24,000 bases of DNA from Mesostigma viride (taxonomy: Eukaryota; Streptophyta; Mesostigmatophyceae; Mesostigmatales; Mesostigmataceae): NCBI GenBank assembly GCA_009746045.1, contig RPFO01001017.1, positions 126,001 through 150,000 of the forward strand. Direction: 5' to 3'. Under the pieces are notes generated by a model. The model saw only the letters and a list, made by a program, of their open reading frames with translations, was not told the DNA's origin and did no database searches. Of the stretch, positions 13,022 to 22,900 are shown in pieces. A program made the position numbers and the translations under genes. Position 1 is the first letter of the stretch; the number at the start of each line of letters is the position of its first letter.

Positions 13022-13189
13022 GGTATTGAATTTAATTTAATTTCATTTCATTTAATTTGATGATTTATTTTAATTTAAGTTAATTTAATGTATTTTAATT
13101 TAATTTAATTTAATTTTAATTTAACTTAATTTTAATTTAACTTAATTTAATTTAACTTAGTTTAATTTAATTTAATTAAATTAATTTAA
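13022..13189. repeat. Degenerate (TTTAA)n tract
   Basis: About 165 bp made almost entirely of TTTAA, TTTAATT and TTTCA units. It forms the right end of the nested insertion and is probably an expanded retroposon tail. Confidence 0.9.
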
Positions 13190-13407
13190 TGGCGTGCCCC
13201 AGGCCGCGCGCTACCAGGCCGCCAACGTCCCTGGACTTTCCGTGATAGGCTCGGCATGGACATGTGCTACCCTATAGGCGGACGGGCTCACGCCCGGGCA
13301 GCCTCCTTGTTTGTCTGTAATATGGAGGCAGATAGCTCGCAACTGGATCGATAGGTGGCAAGTATAGTGATGAAGAGCGATCTCCGCTGGGGACTTCCTA
13401 TGTACAT

Positions 13408-13599
13408 ATGCTGGACGACGACTTGACCCTGGCACAGCAACAGCGGCGACGGGAGCTATGGCCGACCTACCTCCAGCTCCGGCAGACCGCAGGGGGGAAG
13501 CCGGTATACTGGAGGGGGGCGGTGACTCATCCACGTCGACCACAAGCCCTGGCAGGCGCCCCCTGCCACCCCAGCAACACCGGCCAGCCTAGGGAATAA
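13408..13599 (+). pseudogene. Fragment of a LINE ORF1-like domain
   Basis: The frame reads MLDDDLTLAQQQRRRELWPT, YLQLRQTAGGKPVYWRGAV, then THPRRPQALAGAP and a stop. 'DLT..Q...R..LWP.Y..LR..GK.P.WRGA' is a pattern I recall from the segment upstream of the endonuclease/reverse transcriptase in algal and plant non-LTR elements (end of ORF1, or start of ORF2). It stands alone here, with no neighbouring coat or nuclease region. The assignment is from motif memory only. Confidence 0.4.
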
Positions 13600-13701
13600 T
13601 AGCAGTGGTGTAGATTACTCAGGATTAGCTTAGCACGTGGCCCACGCCTATGCGCATGTGCGCCTATGATGGGACTCCCCACGGATGATGCTTAACTCGA
13701 G

Positions 13702-13868
13702 TTAAGAGTTTAATTATGAGTGCAGCTGTGGCATGCCTTTGGCATGAAGGAGACTGGGGGTTTCTGCCCTTTCTGCTGTTGTGCACACACACTGGGATTA
13801 AAAGCACTTCGGTGCTCCGTGACTCCCCAATGGGAGCACGCGTTTAATTAATTAATTAAGAGTTTAAT
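13702..13868 (+). mobile_element. SINE-like retroposon, copy A
   Basis: Insert 13715-13855 (141 bp) is flanked by a perfect 13-bp direct repeat TTAAGAGTTTAAT (13702-13714 and 13856-13868). It contains the small palindrome CATGCC-TTT-GGCATG, CTGTTGTGCACACACAC, GGGATTAA, the hairpin GTGCTCC...GGGAGCAC (13812-13839) and a (TTAA)n tail that merges with the right-hand repeat. The 27-bp hairpin block differs from copy B at one base (CCCCAATGGG versus CCCCAACGGG). Confidence 0.7.
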
Positions 13869-13975
13869 AAGCCAAGCTTTGCCTATGCAGAGAGCTACTC
13901 TCTGCTGGGACGCCATGCCCTAGCCATTGTTTAGCCACCCTATCATCCGCACCTTAGCTGCTGGAATACTGGGGC

Positions 13976-14146
13976 ATAGTGGTGCAGGTGCACCTTCAGT
14001 GTGCACCCAGAGCAGGTGTAGTTTACACCCTACCCTAGTTGCAGGAAGTAGCCCAGAATGTATTAATAGCCATATGCCCCTTAGTTCTCACTATATGTAG
14101 GCAGTCAGGGATACTAGTGTGCTATATGTACTCCCAACGGAGATGC
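13976..14146 (+). repeat. Dispersed hairpin repeat, copy 1
   Basis: This shares a common layout with 17981-18118: GTGGTGCAGGTGCAC, CACCCAGAGCAGGTG, AGTTTACA, TGCAGGA, GCCCAGA.TGT, GCCCCTT and, at the end, CTCCCAACG.AGAT. It contains a hairpin with a 7-bp stem GGTGCAC/GTGCACC around a 7-base loop. Neither copy codes for protein. Confidence 0.75.
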
Positions 14147-14253
14147 GTTCCAATTTGATTTTAAATTCCTTATCTGAGCTGTCCTCTACTGTATAATTGC
14201 AGATGAGGCGGTAGTGTACGAGCGGCTATCCTTACTAAGGGCAATAATGACCT

Positions 14254-15425
14254 TCACCTGCGGACTTCTACCCTGCATTCTACCAATGGGCCGCGGGGCC
14301 CGTGGGGAGAAAACAGGAGCATGCCCCACAGGAAGGTCAGCTTATCGTAGACAGCAGCCCATTTCTCCTTGTCTATCATGCGGGCGCGTACAGATAATCC
14401 CAGAAGTCCTGCATCCTCAAGCAATTGTGTCACATAGGTCCGGGTCGCGCCGCGTCGGTGCCCGGGGCGCGCGCAAGCTTGCCAGTGGGTTGCGATGGGA
14501 CAAGGGGACCCTGCCATAGGAGGAGGTGTCGACCTGGTTGGCCAGTCCTAAGCCCGCCCATCAGGGCCCACATCGGTTTTCACCTGGGCTGTGCGGGCAA
14601 GATGGCCGGCAAAGAGGAGGCGGCGGTGGCGGATTGTATGGGTGACAAGAGGATCGAGCTCGCCGTACGTAGAGCTCGGCCCGGGTGCGGTGCTCTTGGT
14701 AGCCGGCGGAGGCCGAGGATGTGACGGAGCATTCGAGTGACTGTGCCGTCAAGCTGCTTGCTCAGCGCCTGGTCCAGGTCCACGCCTCGCAGCCGTAAAG
14801 GAGGATGCTGAGGACAAGGGCCTTGAACAGAATGCGCTTGCGCCGCTCACTCAGGTAGCGACATGTCCAGAACTTGTTGAGGCGGCGGAGGGCCGCCCAG
14901 GCCTGGCCAATGCGGGTGTTGATGTCGTCGGCTGTGGAGGGGAGCCAGCTGCCAAGGAGCCTGAAGCGCCGGAGTCGCCGGGGGGACGGGGCTGCCGTCG
15001 AGCCGGAGGAGGGTGGGTGGGGTGGTCCCAGCGGGGAAGCCAATGGCCGTGACCTCCGTTTTCTTGCTGATCATATAAGCCCCACCTCGCCTGCGTTTCC
15101 AGTGACAAGCTATCTAGCCAGAGTTGGGCCGGGACTCCGGGGTCTCCACGAGCGTCGTGTCATCAGCGTCGATCAGATTGCTCAGTCGGCAGGGTGGGTC
15201 AACCCCGCCGTAGCTGGCGTACTCCATGATCTCGATCCCCGGCGGTCGCCCCTCCACCCAGGCAAAGCGGTTTTGTGCACGCCTCATAATATAGTCCACC
15301 ATTATGATGAATAGATATGGGGTGAGCACACAGCCCCGCCACACCCCGGTGTGCAGGGGGAACGCCGGAGTGACGCCGTCAGCGGTACGCAAAATAGGTT
15401 TAACTGAACTGATCTGAAGCATTCG
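14254..15425 (-). mobile_element. Divergent LINE of the same clade, 5'-truncated
   Basis: Read on the minus strand from 15425: FPLHTGVWRGCVLTPYLFII, MVDYIMRRA, then LIDADDTTLVETPES, which keeps both catalytic Asp residues but has Tyr changed to Asp. After a frameshift come RLLGSWLPSTADDINTRIGQ, AWAALRRLNKFWTCRYL and RILFKALVLSILLYGCEAW, then LSKQLDGTVTRMLRHILGL, and finally GATRTYVTQLLEDAG and RMIDKEKWAAVYDKLTF, the usual C-terminal region. The block order matches LINE copies 1-3, but the text is much more diverged. Several frameshifts and the missing N-terminal half make it inactive. The 3' boundary is uncertain and may extend left of 14254. Confidence 0.75.
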
Positions 15426-15979
15426 ATCCTGTCCATCAGAATAGTTCTGTCCTCAATTCCGTGAAGTGAATCCCGTCGAGTAGTAGCAATAGTAACGTAT
15501 TCCTTCGCTTTGCTCCGGAGAGAAGGCCTTCAGCGCGCCAGGGCGCTCCGCGCCGTTTGTAGGGGCGTGAATGGCGATTTTTTCGACGCAAATCTTCTAC
15601 AGTACGTGACCATTGAGAAGCTCAGTCAGATTATTATAGTAGATTTATTAATTAATTTAAAGCTACTTCATATTGTGATAAATCAGGAATCGTGCGACAG
15701 GCACACGCATGTCATCATTATCCGAGCCCAGGATTTTAACAAAAGCCGTTTTTAAAACTAGCTCACGTAATAGCTGAAATAAAGGGCATGACTTGAAATG
15801 GACGACATTAACTCTACACGATTCGTGTCATTGACACAGCAAGTCAGGAGCGCTTGTGTTGCATGGCAATTGACTGCCGGCGTAGGCGAGGTTGACTAAA
15901 CCAGATCAGTCATGGCTTTCGTAACGGTTACCTGGGCTAATCCAGCCAATTGCCCTGAGGGTACAAAAAATCTATATCA
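15426..15979. other. Spacer and probable cyclophilin 3' UTR
   Basis: No gene is seen. The part next to 15980 should be the 3' UTR of the minus-strand cyclophilin gene. An obvious TGTAA on the minus strand was not found. AT-rich sequence with TTAATTAATTT lies near 15645-15660. Confidence 0.4.
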
Positions 15980-16955
15980 TCACTCCATGTCAGAGCTGGA
16001 TGACGACTCAGGGGATGAGTCGGAGCCTGATCCCCCCTTGGAGGAGGATCCCTCCTCCGAATCGCTGGATGGAAGACCGTGGAAGATGTCCGGTGACGGC
16101 GGCTCCCCCTTTCCTGTAGCCGGTGACGCTGGTTTTGGCGGCGCCGCACACGCCACTTTCGTCTCTTGTACCTCGGCTCTCTTCTCAGGCTCAGATTTCC
16201 CTTCAACGGCTGGTTTTGCCGCCGGCTCAGCCATGGTTGCTTTCTCCACGGCAGGAGCCGCTTCCGCCTTCTTCCCATCAGGCGGCGCGCCTCGGTCGCC
16301 CTTCCTTGGGGGTGGGGACTTGCGCGCCGCTTGTCGTCGTCCACGGTCCTGCGGTGGGGGCGAGTGGGACCTTGGAGACCGGGACCTAGACCGGGAATAG
16401 GACCGGGAATAGGAGCGAGAGGAGCGCGAATACGAGCGCGAATAGGAGCGGGAGCGGGAGCGGCGCGCGGGGGACCGCGACCGCCGGCCGTAATTCTGGC
16501 GCCGGGGAGAGCGGGAGCGCGAGCGAGACCGACCGCGGTACGAACGGCGGGCAGGGGAGCGGGACCGGGAGCGGGAGCGGGACTGCGAGCGACTAGAATA
16601 AGAGCGAGAGCGGGAGCGCGACCGTGGGGGGCTCTTCCTGGGACCCAGTCGGTTGTAATCGAACCGGCCCGTCCGTAGGCGCTCGCGTGCCGGCGCCACC
16701 TGTCCTGACGGCCCAGGGACGTCCCTGCCCCGCGGGGGCCCTGCCCCTGGCCGCGGCGGCGGCGACCGGTACCGCCGGGCGTACGCGAACTCGTTGGTGA
16801 AGCCTCGTCCGCGACGCACGCGGCCTGTGGTGGGTGACACCTGGCGCACAGGCACTGGCTTGGGCTCAGAGGGCGGATTGGCATCATCAGCGGCAGTACC
16901 CGCTTGTCCCTCGACGGGAGCGTCACCATTCTGTGCGGCGGCAGCGTCCCCCTCT
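15980..16955 (-). CDS. Last exon of the SR-cyclophilin: RS-repeat tail
   Basis: The acceptor CCACACAG precedes A16955, which completes a Gly codon begun in the previous exon (GG|A). The exon reads [20 protein letters not shown], then [20 protein letters not shown] and [15 protein letters not shown], a short SP/RS linker. About 120 residues of RS, RSRS and RSYSRSY repeats follow (near 16400-16640), then a Lys/Ala/Pro-rich region and an acidic-serine end (SSSDME). The RS repeats are the expected SR-protein interaction surface and phosphorylation target. Long open frames on the opposite strand or in other frames here are GC-rich shadows. Confidence 0.9.
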
Positions 16956-19900
16956 CTGTGTGGGGTTGCGTTTGAGGAAGTGCCAATCAGGACCAGGGGC
17001 GAAATCACAACAGTTTCGTAAAACTTTCGTTAACTTTTTGGATTATTAAAATAACCCATTTACAAGGAAGGACCAGGGGCGAAATCTGGGAATGACGGGG
17101 CATCGTGAGTTTCCCACTTCGAGTCTGACATTGCCAGGAATGGGGGACTGCCCGCCTTGACTCACCTTGACGGTTTAGACATGGGAGTACCCATAGTTAT
17201 ACCCATGGAAGTACCAATTGTACTCTTAGTTTGACTGCCGGACGCCTTGATTGTCCCCCCGCTAGTGCCATGGCCACACACTGGGAATACCACAGCTCAC
17301 CAGCTGCAACCTTGCATGGCGGAGACTGGTTGCTGGGGACTTGACCTAGGACGCATCACTGAGACGGTAGACGTATATGTTCATAAGGTCATACCCATAC
17401 AAGAAGTGACTTGCTGATCATGAGAGTAAATCTATGTAATCTGAAGGGAATACCTGTACAAGGGGAATACCTGTACAAGGGGCGGTACTCCTGTCCATTC
17501 ACAAAAGGATTTGGTGCTGCTCAGGGGACGATAGGCGTACACGAAGTGGCACTGCTAAGGGGGCACGAGCAGGTGGTTGTGGGCTAGCCAACCAGCATGG
17601 GTGCTGTGACAGGGTCCCCTTGCGAAGCTGCGCGGTGACGTTGTAAGGAAACGTTACATACATTGTAACTATGAAAACACAGCGTTGCCCAACAGCAAAG
17701 CAAAGGCCAACACCCATACAAAACCAAAAAACAATCTCCTCCGCATCAGCAGCATAGCCCAAAACAAAAGCATGCACAGCAATCGGGCAGCTTTACACAT
17801 AGGAAAGTAAGAAACACAGGCGATCGGAACACAAAAGAAAGTCACTCAAAATCACCATTACAGTAGTCACGTAACCATTATAGTAGCCACATCACCATAA
17901 CAGTGGCCACATCACCATCACAGTAGTCACATAACCATGACCATCTTCCACCCATGCCAGGCCTTTGGGTGTGATACATCATGGTGGTGCAGGTGCACTT
18001 TGTGCACCCAGAGCAGGTGGCAGTTTACATCCCCCACCTGCAGGATGTCGCCCAGACTGTGTTAAAAACCATACGCCCCTTCTCAGGGATATGTGTTACA
18101 TATGCTCCCAACGCAGATAAGTTCTTCATCAATTAATAACCATCACAGTAGCCACACAGCCAACACAGTCGTCGCATAACCTTACATTCACTCTACCAAC
18201 CGTGAAATGTGGCAACTTACCCTGCAGTTTTCTTCGCCGCCTTGTCCATCTTCTTCCTCTTCTTCTCCTTCCTCCTCTTCTTCTCCTTCTTCTTTTGCTT
18301 CTCCTTCTTCTTCTTCCTCCTCTTCCGGCGCTCCCGCTCACTGTCGCTGCTGCTGCTTTCACTCTCGCTGCCACTGCTGCTGCTGTCGCTGTCACTACTG
18401 CTGCTGCTGCTGCTACTGCTTGAGCTCTCGCTCTCACTCCCGCTGTCGCTCCCACTGCTCTCACTAGCTGATGACGAAGACCGCCCCTTGTTGCTGCTCT
18501 TCCCCTTCTTCTCCTTCTTCTTCTTCTTCTTCTTCCCCTTCTTCTCCTTCTCCTCCACCTTCACCCCCTTCTTCTTCCCCTTCTTGTCCTCCTCCTCGTC
18601 CTCACTACTGCTAGCATCCTCTTCGCGCTCCTTCTTCTTCTTGCGATCAGGAGAGCGCTCCCCTGAGGGTGACCGGCGCCTCCGGTCCTCCCTGTCCCTA
18701 CCCCGCTCCCTGTCCCTCTCCCTCTCCCTCTCCCTGTCCATGTCCCGTTCGGACTCCCGGTAGCGGCTGTAGCCGTCGCCGCGCCCCCGCCCCCGCACGG
18801 CATCCCCCCGCTCCCTCCCCCGATCCAAGCTGCGGCTGCGGCCCCGCTTGCGATCCGACTTGTCTGCAAGGAGAGGCGGGGTGGGAGGGCAGGCACAGAG
18901 GCATGCACGGCTCAGGAAAAAACAGACAAAAAGGCAACACGAAATAGGCAAAACCGACAGGCAAGGCGCATAGGCAGGGCTGGCAAAGAGGCGGTCAGAC
19001 AGGCAATAAGTAGGCAGGGCAGGCAAGTTGTAGGCAAGACACGCAGGGCTTGCCAGCCAGGCAGCCAAGGCGCCAGGCAGGTAGGTGGTGGAGGGGCCAA
19101 GACAAACGGCAGGAATATGCTGCCAAAAGCATACAACGGAACAAACATCTTGCATCTGGCCCAGCCATGGCGACCACGCCAGTGTGACCGACAATACCGC
19201 GCATTCCCCGTGTTGGCTTGCGTGGCAAAAGCACGACACTATAAGTAGCATCACTATAACCAGCATCACTATGACCAGCATCGCTATAACCAGTGCCGCT
19301 ACAGCCAGCACTGCTGCCTCACCCTCGGGCTCCGGCGTGGGCGGCTTGATGTACACGCCGCAGGTGGCCACCTCCACGGGGGCCAGCGGCTTGTCTTTGC
19401 GGTCCACAGGGAGGGAACTAATCTGGTCGACCAGCTCCATGCCTTCGACGATGCGGCCAAACACGACGTGCTTGCTGGCCATGGGGGTAAGCGGGTGGAG
19501 CAGGGGGAGAGGGAGAAGAGTGACCGGAGAAGTGCCAGCAGGGTGAGTGTGCGCGCGTGCCAGAGTAACCTCCCCCCCCACGACCCCTGTCACAACCGCA
19601 TATGGATGGCGGTGAGGCTGTTAGACCCACATATGTATGGCCAGCCGTACCTCTCCCACAACAGGGAGCCAGGGACCCACTCCCAGGGCCACCCTCTCGC
19701 CCACACAACCAGACCATTACATTCAACAAGAAAACCACCGAGGCACACAAAAGCCCTGCCCCAGCATATGAGAGTACGCCTGTTTCCCTATGCTCATGCA
19801 TATGAATCAAGTGACTTTTTCCTAAGCGGTTGTTGCACCCCATTCCGCAAGCGAGGTGCCACGTCGGCTTGCAAGACGACGGACAGCCTGCTGCTGCCGT

Positions 19901-22900
19901 CGTCACCGTTTCTCTGTCCTCATCCCCGTTCCTCTGTCAGTCGTCACCGTTTCTCTGTCCTCATCCCCGTTCCTCTGTCAGTCGCCGCCGTTCCTCTGTC
20001 AGTCATCACCGCTCCGTTTCTCTGTCAATCGTCACCTACTCTGTCAGTCGTCACGTGGTTGTTCCGCACGTGGCCGCCATCCACAATGTTGCAGACGCTG
20101 GCATGGACAGCGGCGGCGAGAAGAAACTGACATCCCCACAGCGCGCCATCCACCCACTGCCACAATGACGCGCCCTCGCCCACGCACACGTTGCGACACA
20201 TTGTGGGCCTGAGCCTGAGGCCCATGAGAAGAACAAGGGCGCTTCTGCCCCCTGCCCCCGCGTTCCTTAAGCCCCAGGCCCATCATCCACCCAACCGTCC
20301 AGGCTACTGAAAACTACGTCGCAGTGCCACCGAGTCAAACCATCGATCGATCCTGTTTTCGTCCCATCTAGATTGATCCAATTGTTTTGGTCACGTTCAA
20401 TCCCATTTTCTGTTTAGGGTTTAGGGTTTATCTGGACTGATCTCACTTTATCCGTCCAGGTGACGCCTGAAAGCAATGAACAAACTGCCCACTAGTCCAC
20501 GCAACCATCACCCCTTTATACCCCACTCACCCGTCCAGGTGCGGCGTGGGCTTGAGCGTGATGAAGAACTGGGATCCGTTGGTGTTGGGCCCCGCGTTGG
20601 CCATCGATAGCAGCCCAGCCGCCGAGTGGGTCAGCACAAAGTTTTCATCTGTGATGGCGTGGCAGACGATTACGCCACCCGTGGTATGTTACAATGCATG
20701 TGCAGTGACAGAAATCAGCACGTTGTCAACAAAGTTATCGTCTGTATGGGGCCAAATGTAAGAATGAAATCCACATCCATAAATACAGTGGTATAATACA
20801 CTCTACATTTAACAATACATCTATACAATAAGAACGAAAACCACAACAACAATGGTCAATAATGGAAGCGGGTTGGTGAGCACGTGCACCAGTATCAGGT
20901 CGGCTGGAACCTCACACGACGATGCGTATGCATAATGGCAACGTTGACGGTGACACGTGGGATGATACTGTGACCACTGTAATGATAATACTGTAACGAT
21001 GATACTATGACAACTGTAATATACTGTAATATACTGTGATGATACTATGACCACTGCAATGATGACACTGTAACGATGATACGAATACTCTACAGGTATT
21101 AGAACATGCCTCTGATTGGTTGCATATTCCAGGGATGGGGTAGAGGGCCGAACAAAGGAAGAAAGTTGTGTGTGAACATGCGTAAAGAGGATGGGAGGCC
21201 AAGGTCGGCTGAAAGGGATTGGCGAGGAGAGCGAGGAAAAAAGCGGGGTCGCAACAGCATGCGACGGCGCGACAGCAGTGTAGGGACGGGCAATCGGTGC
21301 GAGGGACAGCAGGGACGGGCAATCGGTGCGAGGGACAGCAGGGACGGGCAATCGGTGCGAGGGACAGCAGGGACGGGCAATCGGTGCGAGGGACAGCATG
21401 AAGGGGGATTTTTGTCAAACGAAGGAGGTAGGCCCATGCCTTACCGCTCACAGAAATACAAATGGACAGGGCACACCCAATGGATGGACGGGACGGGGAT
21501 GGGGACGGGGATGGGGATAGGGATGGGGATGGGGATGGGGATGGGTGTGGGGAAGGGGGGGGGGACAAAATGGGGCAAAGAGGCAGGACAAGGGTCCGAG
21601 CGAGGGCACACGCAGACAAAGGAGGAGGACATGCACCCGCAGGAAACGCCACAGACAAGAACGGGGGCCCTTGGTGTGCAACGCGAGAGTGAGGGCGAGG
21701 GGCTGACGTATGCCAGAAAGTATCGCATGCACGATGAGGGACGAAAAACATTTACTACTTTACAAGAGCCCTATGGAACGAGCCGCATCGATGGCGTCCG
21801 TCACTGCCAAGTTGTCATGGCCTGGGCCTCATCCTCCGCCCAACAGCAGACAGGTCCCACGACACGTTTCGCATGGTAGTGGGGAGCTGCGTGGCAAACA
21901 TACAAGTGTGCATTATAGAGCCACCCTCTGCAGGACCCACCTGCAAACTTGCCGCCGTAGATGCTCTCCCCGCCCGTGCCTGCAGGGTTGCCCACGCGCA
22001 CACACCAAACCATAGCAACCGTTCCTCAAATCAGCGCATGTGTGCGTCGCATCAGCACCTGGCAGGCGCCCATATGTGCACCCCCCATGCTCACCAAATG
22101 CATCAGCCATGATGCGGCGTGCGCATGCACAAGTTTAAAGGCGCACACGCAAGGACAAGCACACAAGCATGTGCATGCACGCACATGCACTCATGCAGAC
22201 ATACATATGCACAGGCACGGCACGCACACACGCACATGTTTGAACAAAAGACATGCACAAGTGCGCACAAACGTGAGCCACAGGTAGATGACCCCTTACT
22301 TTGGGCACCTATCTGAATCATCGCAGCCCTATCAGTTAACCATTTCTGCTTCCTATATTGTACGTAGATGACCCCTTACTTTGGGCACCTATCTGAATCA
22401 TCGCAGCCCTATCAGTTAACCATTTCTGCTTCCTATATTGTACGTAGAATTCCCCTTACTTTGGGCACCTATCTGAATCATCGCAGCCCTATCAGTTAAC
22501 CATTTCTGCTTCCTATATTGTACGTAGATGACCCCTTACTTTGGGCACCTATCTGAATCATCGCAGCCCTATCAGTTAACCATTTCTGCTTCCTATATTG
22601 TACGTAGATGACCCCTTACTTTGGGCACCTATCTGAATCATCGCAGCCCTATCAGTTAACCATTTCTGCTTCCTATATTGTACGGCGCATCGCTCCGCTG
22701 TTTCGGGCTATCGCGAATCCCCCACGGATACTGCGCTCGCGACTCCAAAGCAGCGCAGATATAATTAGCACACGATACGACAAGCGAGGTACTTCACTAC
22801 CGTACCCTCGACAGCAGAAGTTCAAACGAAGTGCAAATGCTGATGGCAAGGATTTCATAAATGCGTGCGCATGGTGCTAATCCATGCACCACTCCCTTAA

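Larger units (their letters stand above)
12231..13189 (+). mobile_element. Nested retroposon with (TTTAA)n tail
   Basis: A 959-bp insertion flanked by an 11-bp direct repeat, TGGCGTGCCCC at 12220-12230 and 13190-13200, so it reads as a target-site duplication in LINE copy 3. The right end is a degenerate (TTTAA)n tract of about 165 bp, expected of a retroposon tail. The body has a frame at 12753-13040 (EVLFYADGYFTRESKWRDSL) that I cannot assign, and a possible ORF1-like scrap (QLLAQFEHRISSLAPSL) near 12505-12558. It carries a SINE-like insertion of its own at 12334-12458. Confidence 0.65.
11801..13380 (+). mobile_element. LINE copy 3, deleted and split by an insertion
   Basis: This copy begins CGTGCCCGCTTTTCTCTGCT directly after the tail of copy 2. 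It has an intact LIYADDITLYIEKPESAQLW motif and LDCLALEAR, then jumps from LEIS (near 12017) to FGLHISNEDLYDDSARYVSH, so roughly 700 bp of thumb are missing relative to copy 2 (11009-11236 and flanks). It continues to LGLTGHLAARTH and stops matching at TGGCGTGCCCC (12220-12230). The rest of the same family resumes after an identical TGGCGTGCCCC at 13190-13200 (AGGCCGCGCG, GATAGGCTCGGCATGGACATG, GGGCTCACGCCCGGGCAG) and fades near 13380. The intervening 12231-13189 is a later insertion. Confidence 0.75.
13600..14253. other. Repeat-rich spacer without a gene
   Basis: This stretch holds the SINE-like copy A and one copy of a dispersed hairpin repeat (both listed separately). The remaining sequence near 13870-13975 and 14147-14253 shows nothing recognisable. 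Confidence 0.5.

Noticed and set aside
12753-13040. Frame with LFYADG as a possible RNase H start
   Set aside because: Only a six-residue resemblance; no further RNase H motifs follow.
15912-17049. Plus-strand and second minus-strand frames over the RS-repeat exon
   Set aside because: Shadows of the GC-rich RS exon; the minus frame ending at 15980 has the SR-protein text and matching splice phase.
18202-18763. Leu/Ser/Phe-rich plus-strand frames suggesting membrane segments
   Set aside because: Antisense of the Lys/Glu/Ser tracts in the cyclophilin exon.
21005-21879. Frames of about 250 codons on both strands
   Set aside because: They run through the 29-bp and (GGGGAT)n arrays inside a cyclophilin intron and have no domain-like text.
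22284-22683. CRISPR-like array
   Set aside because: Units are contiguous 80-bp tandem copies with no variable spacers, in a eukaryotic intron.
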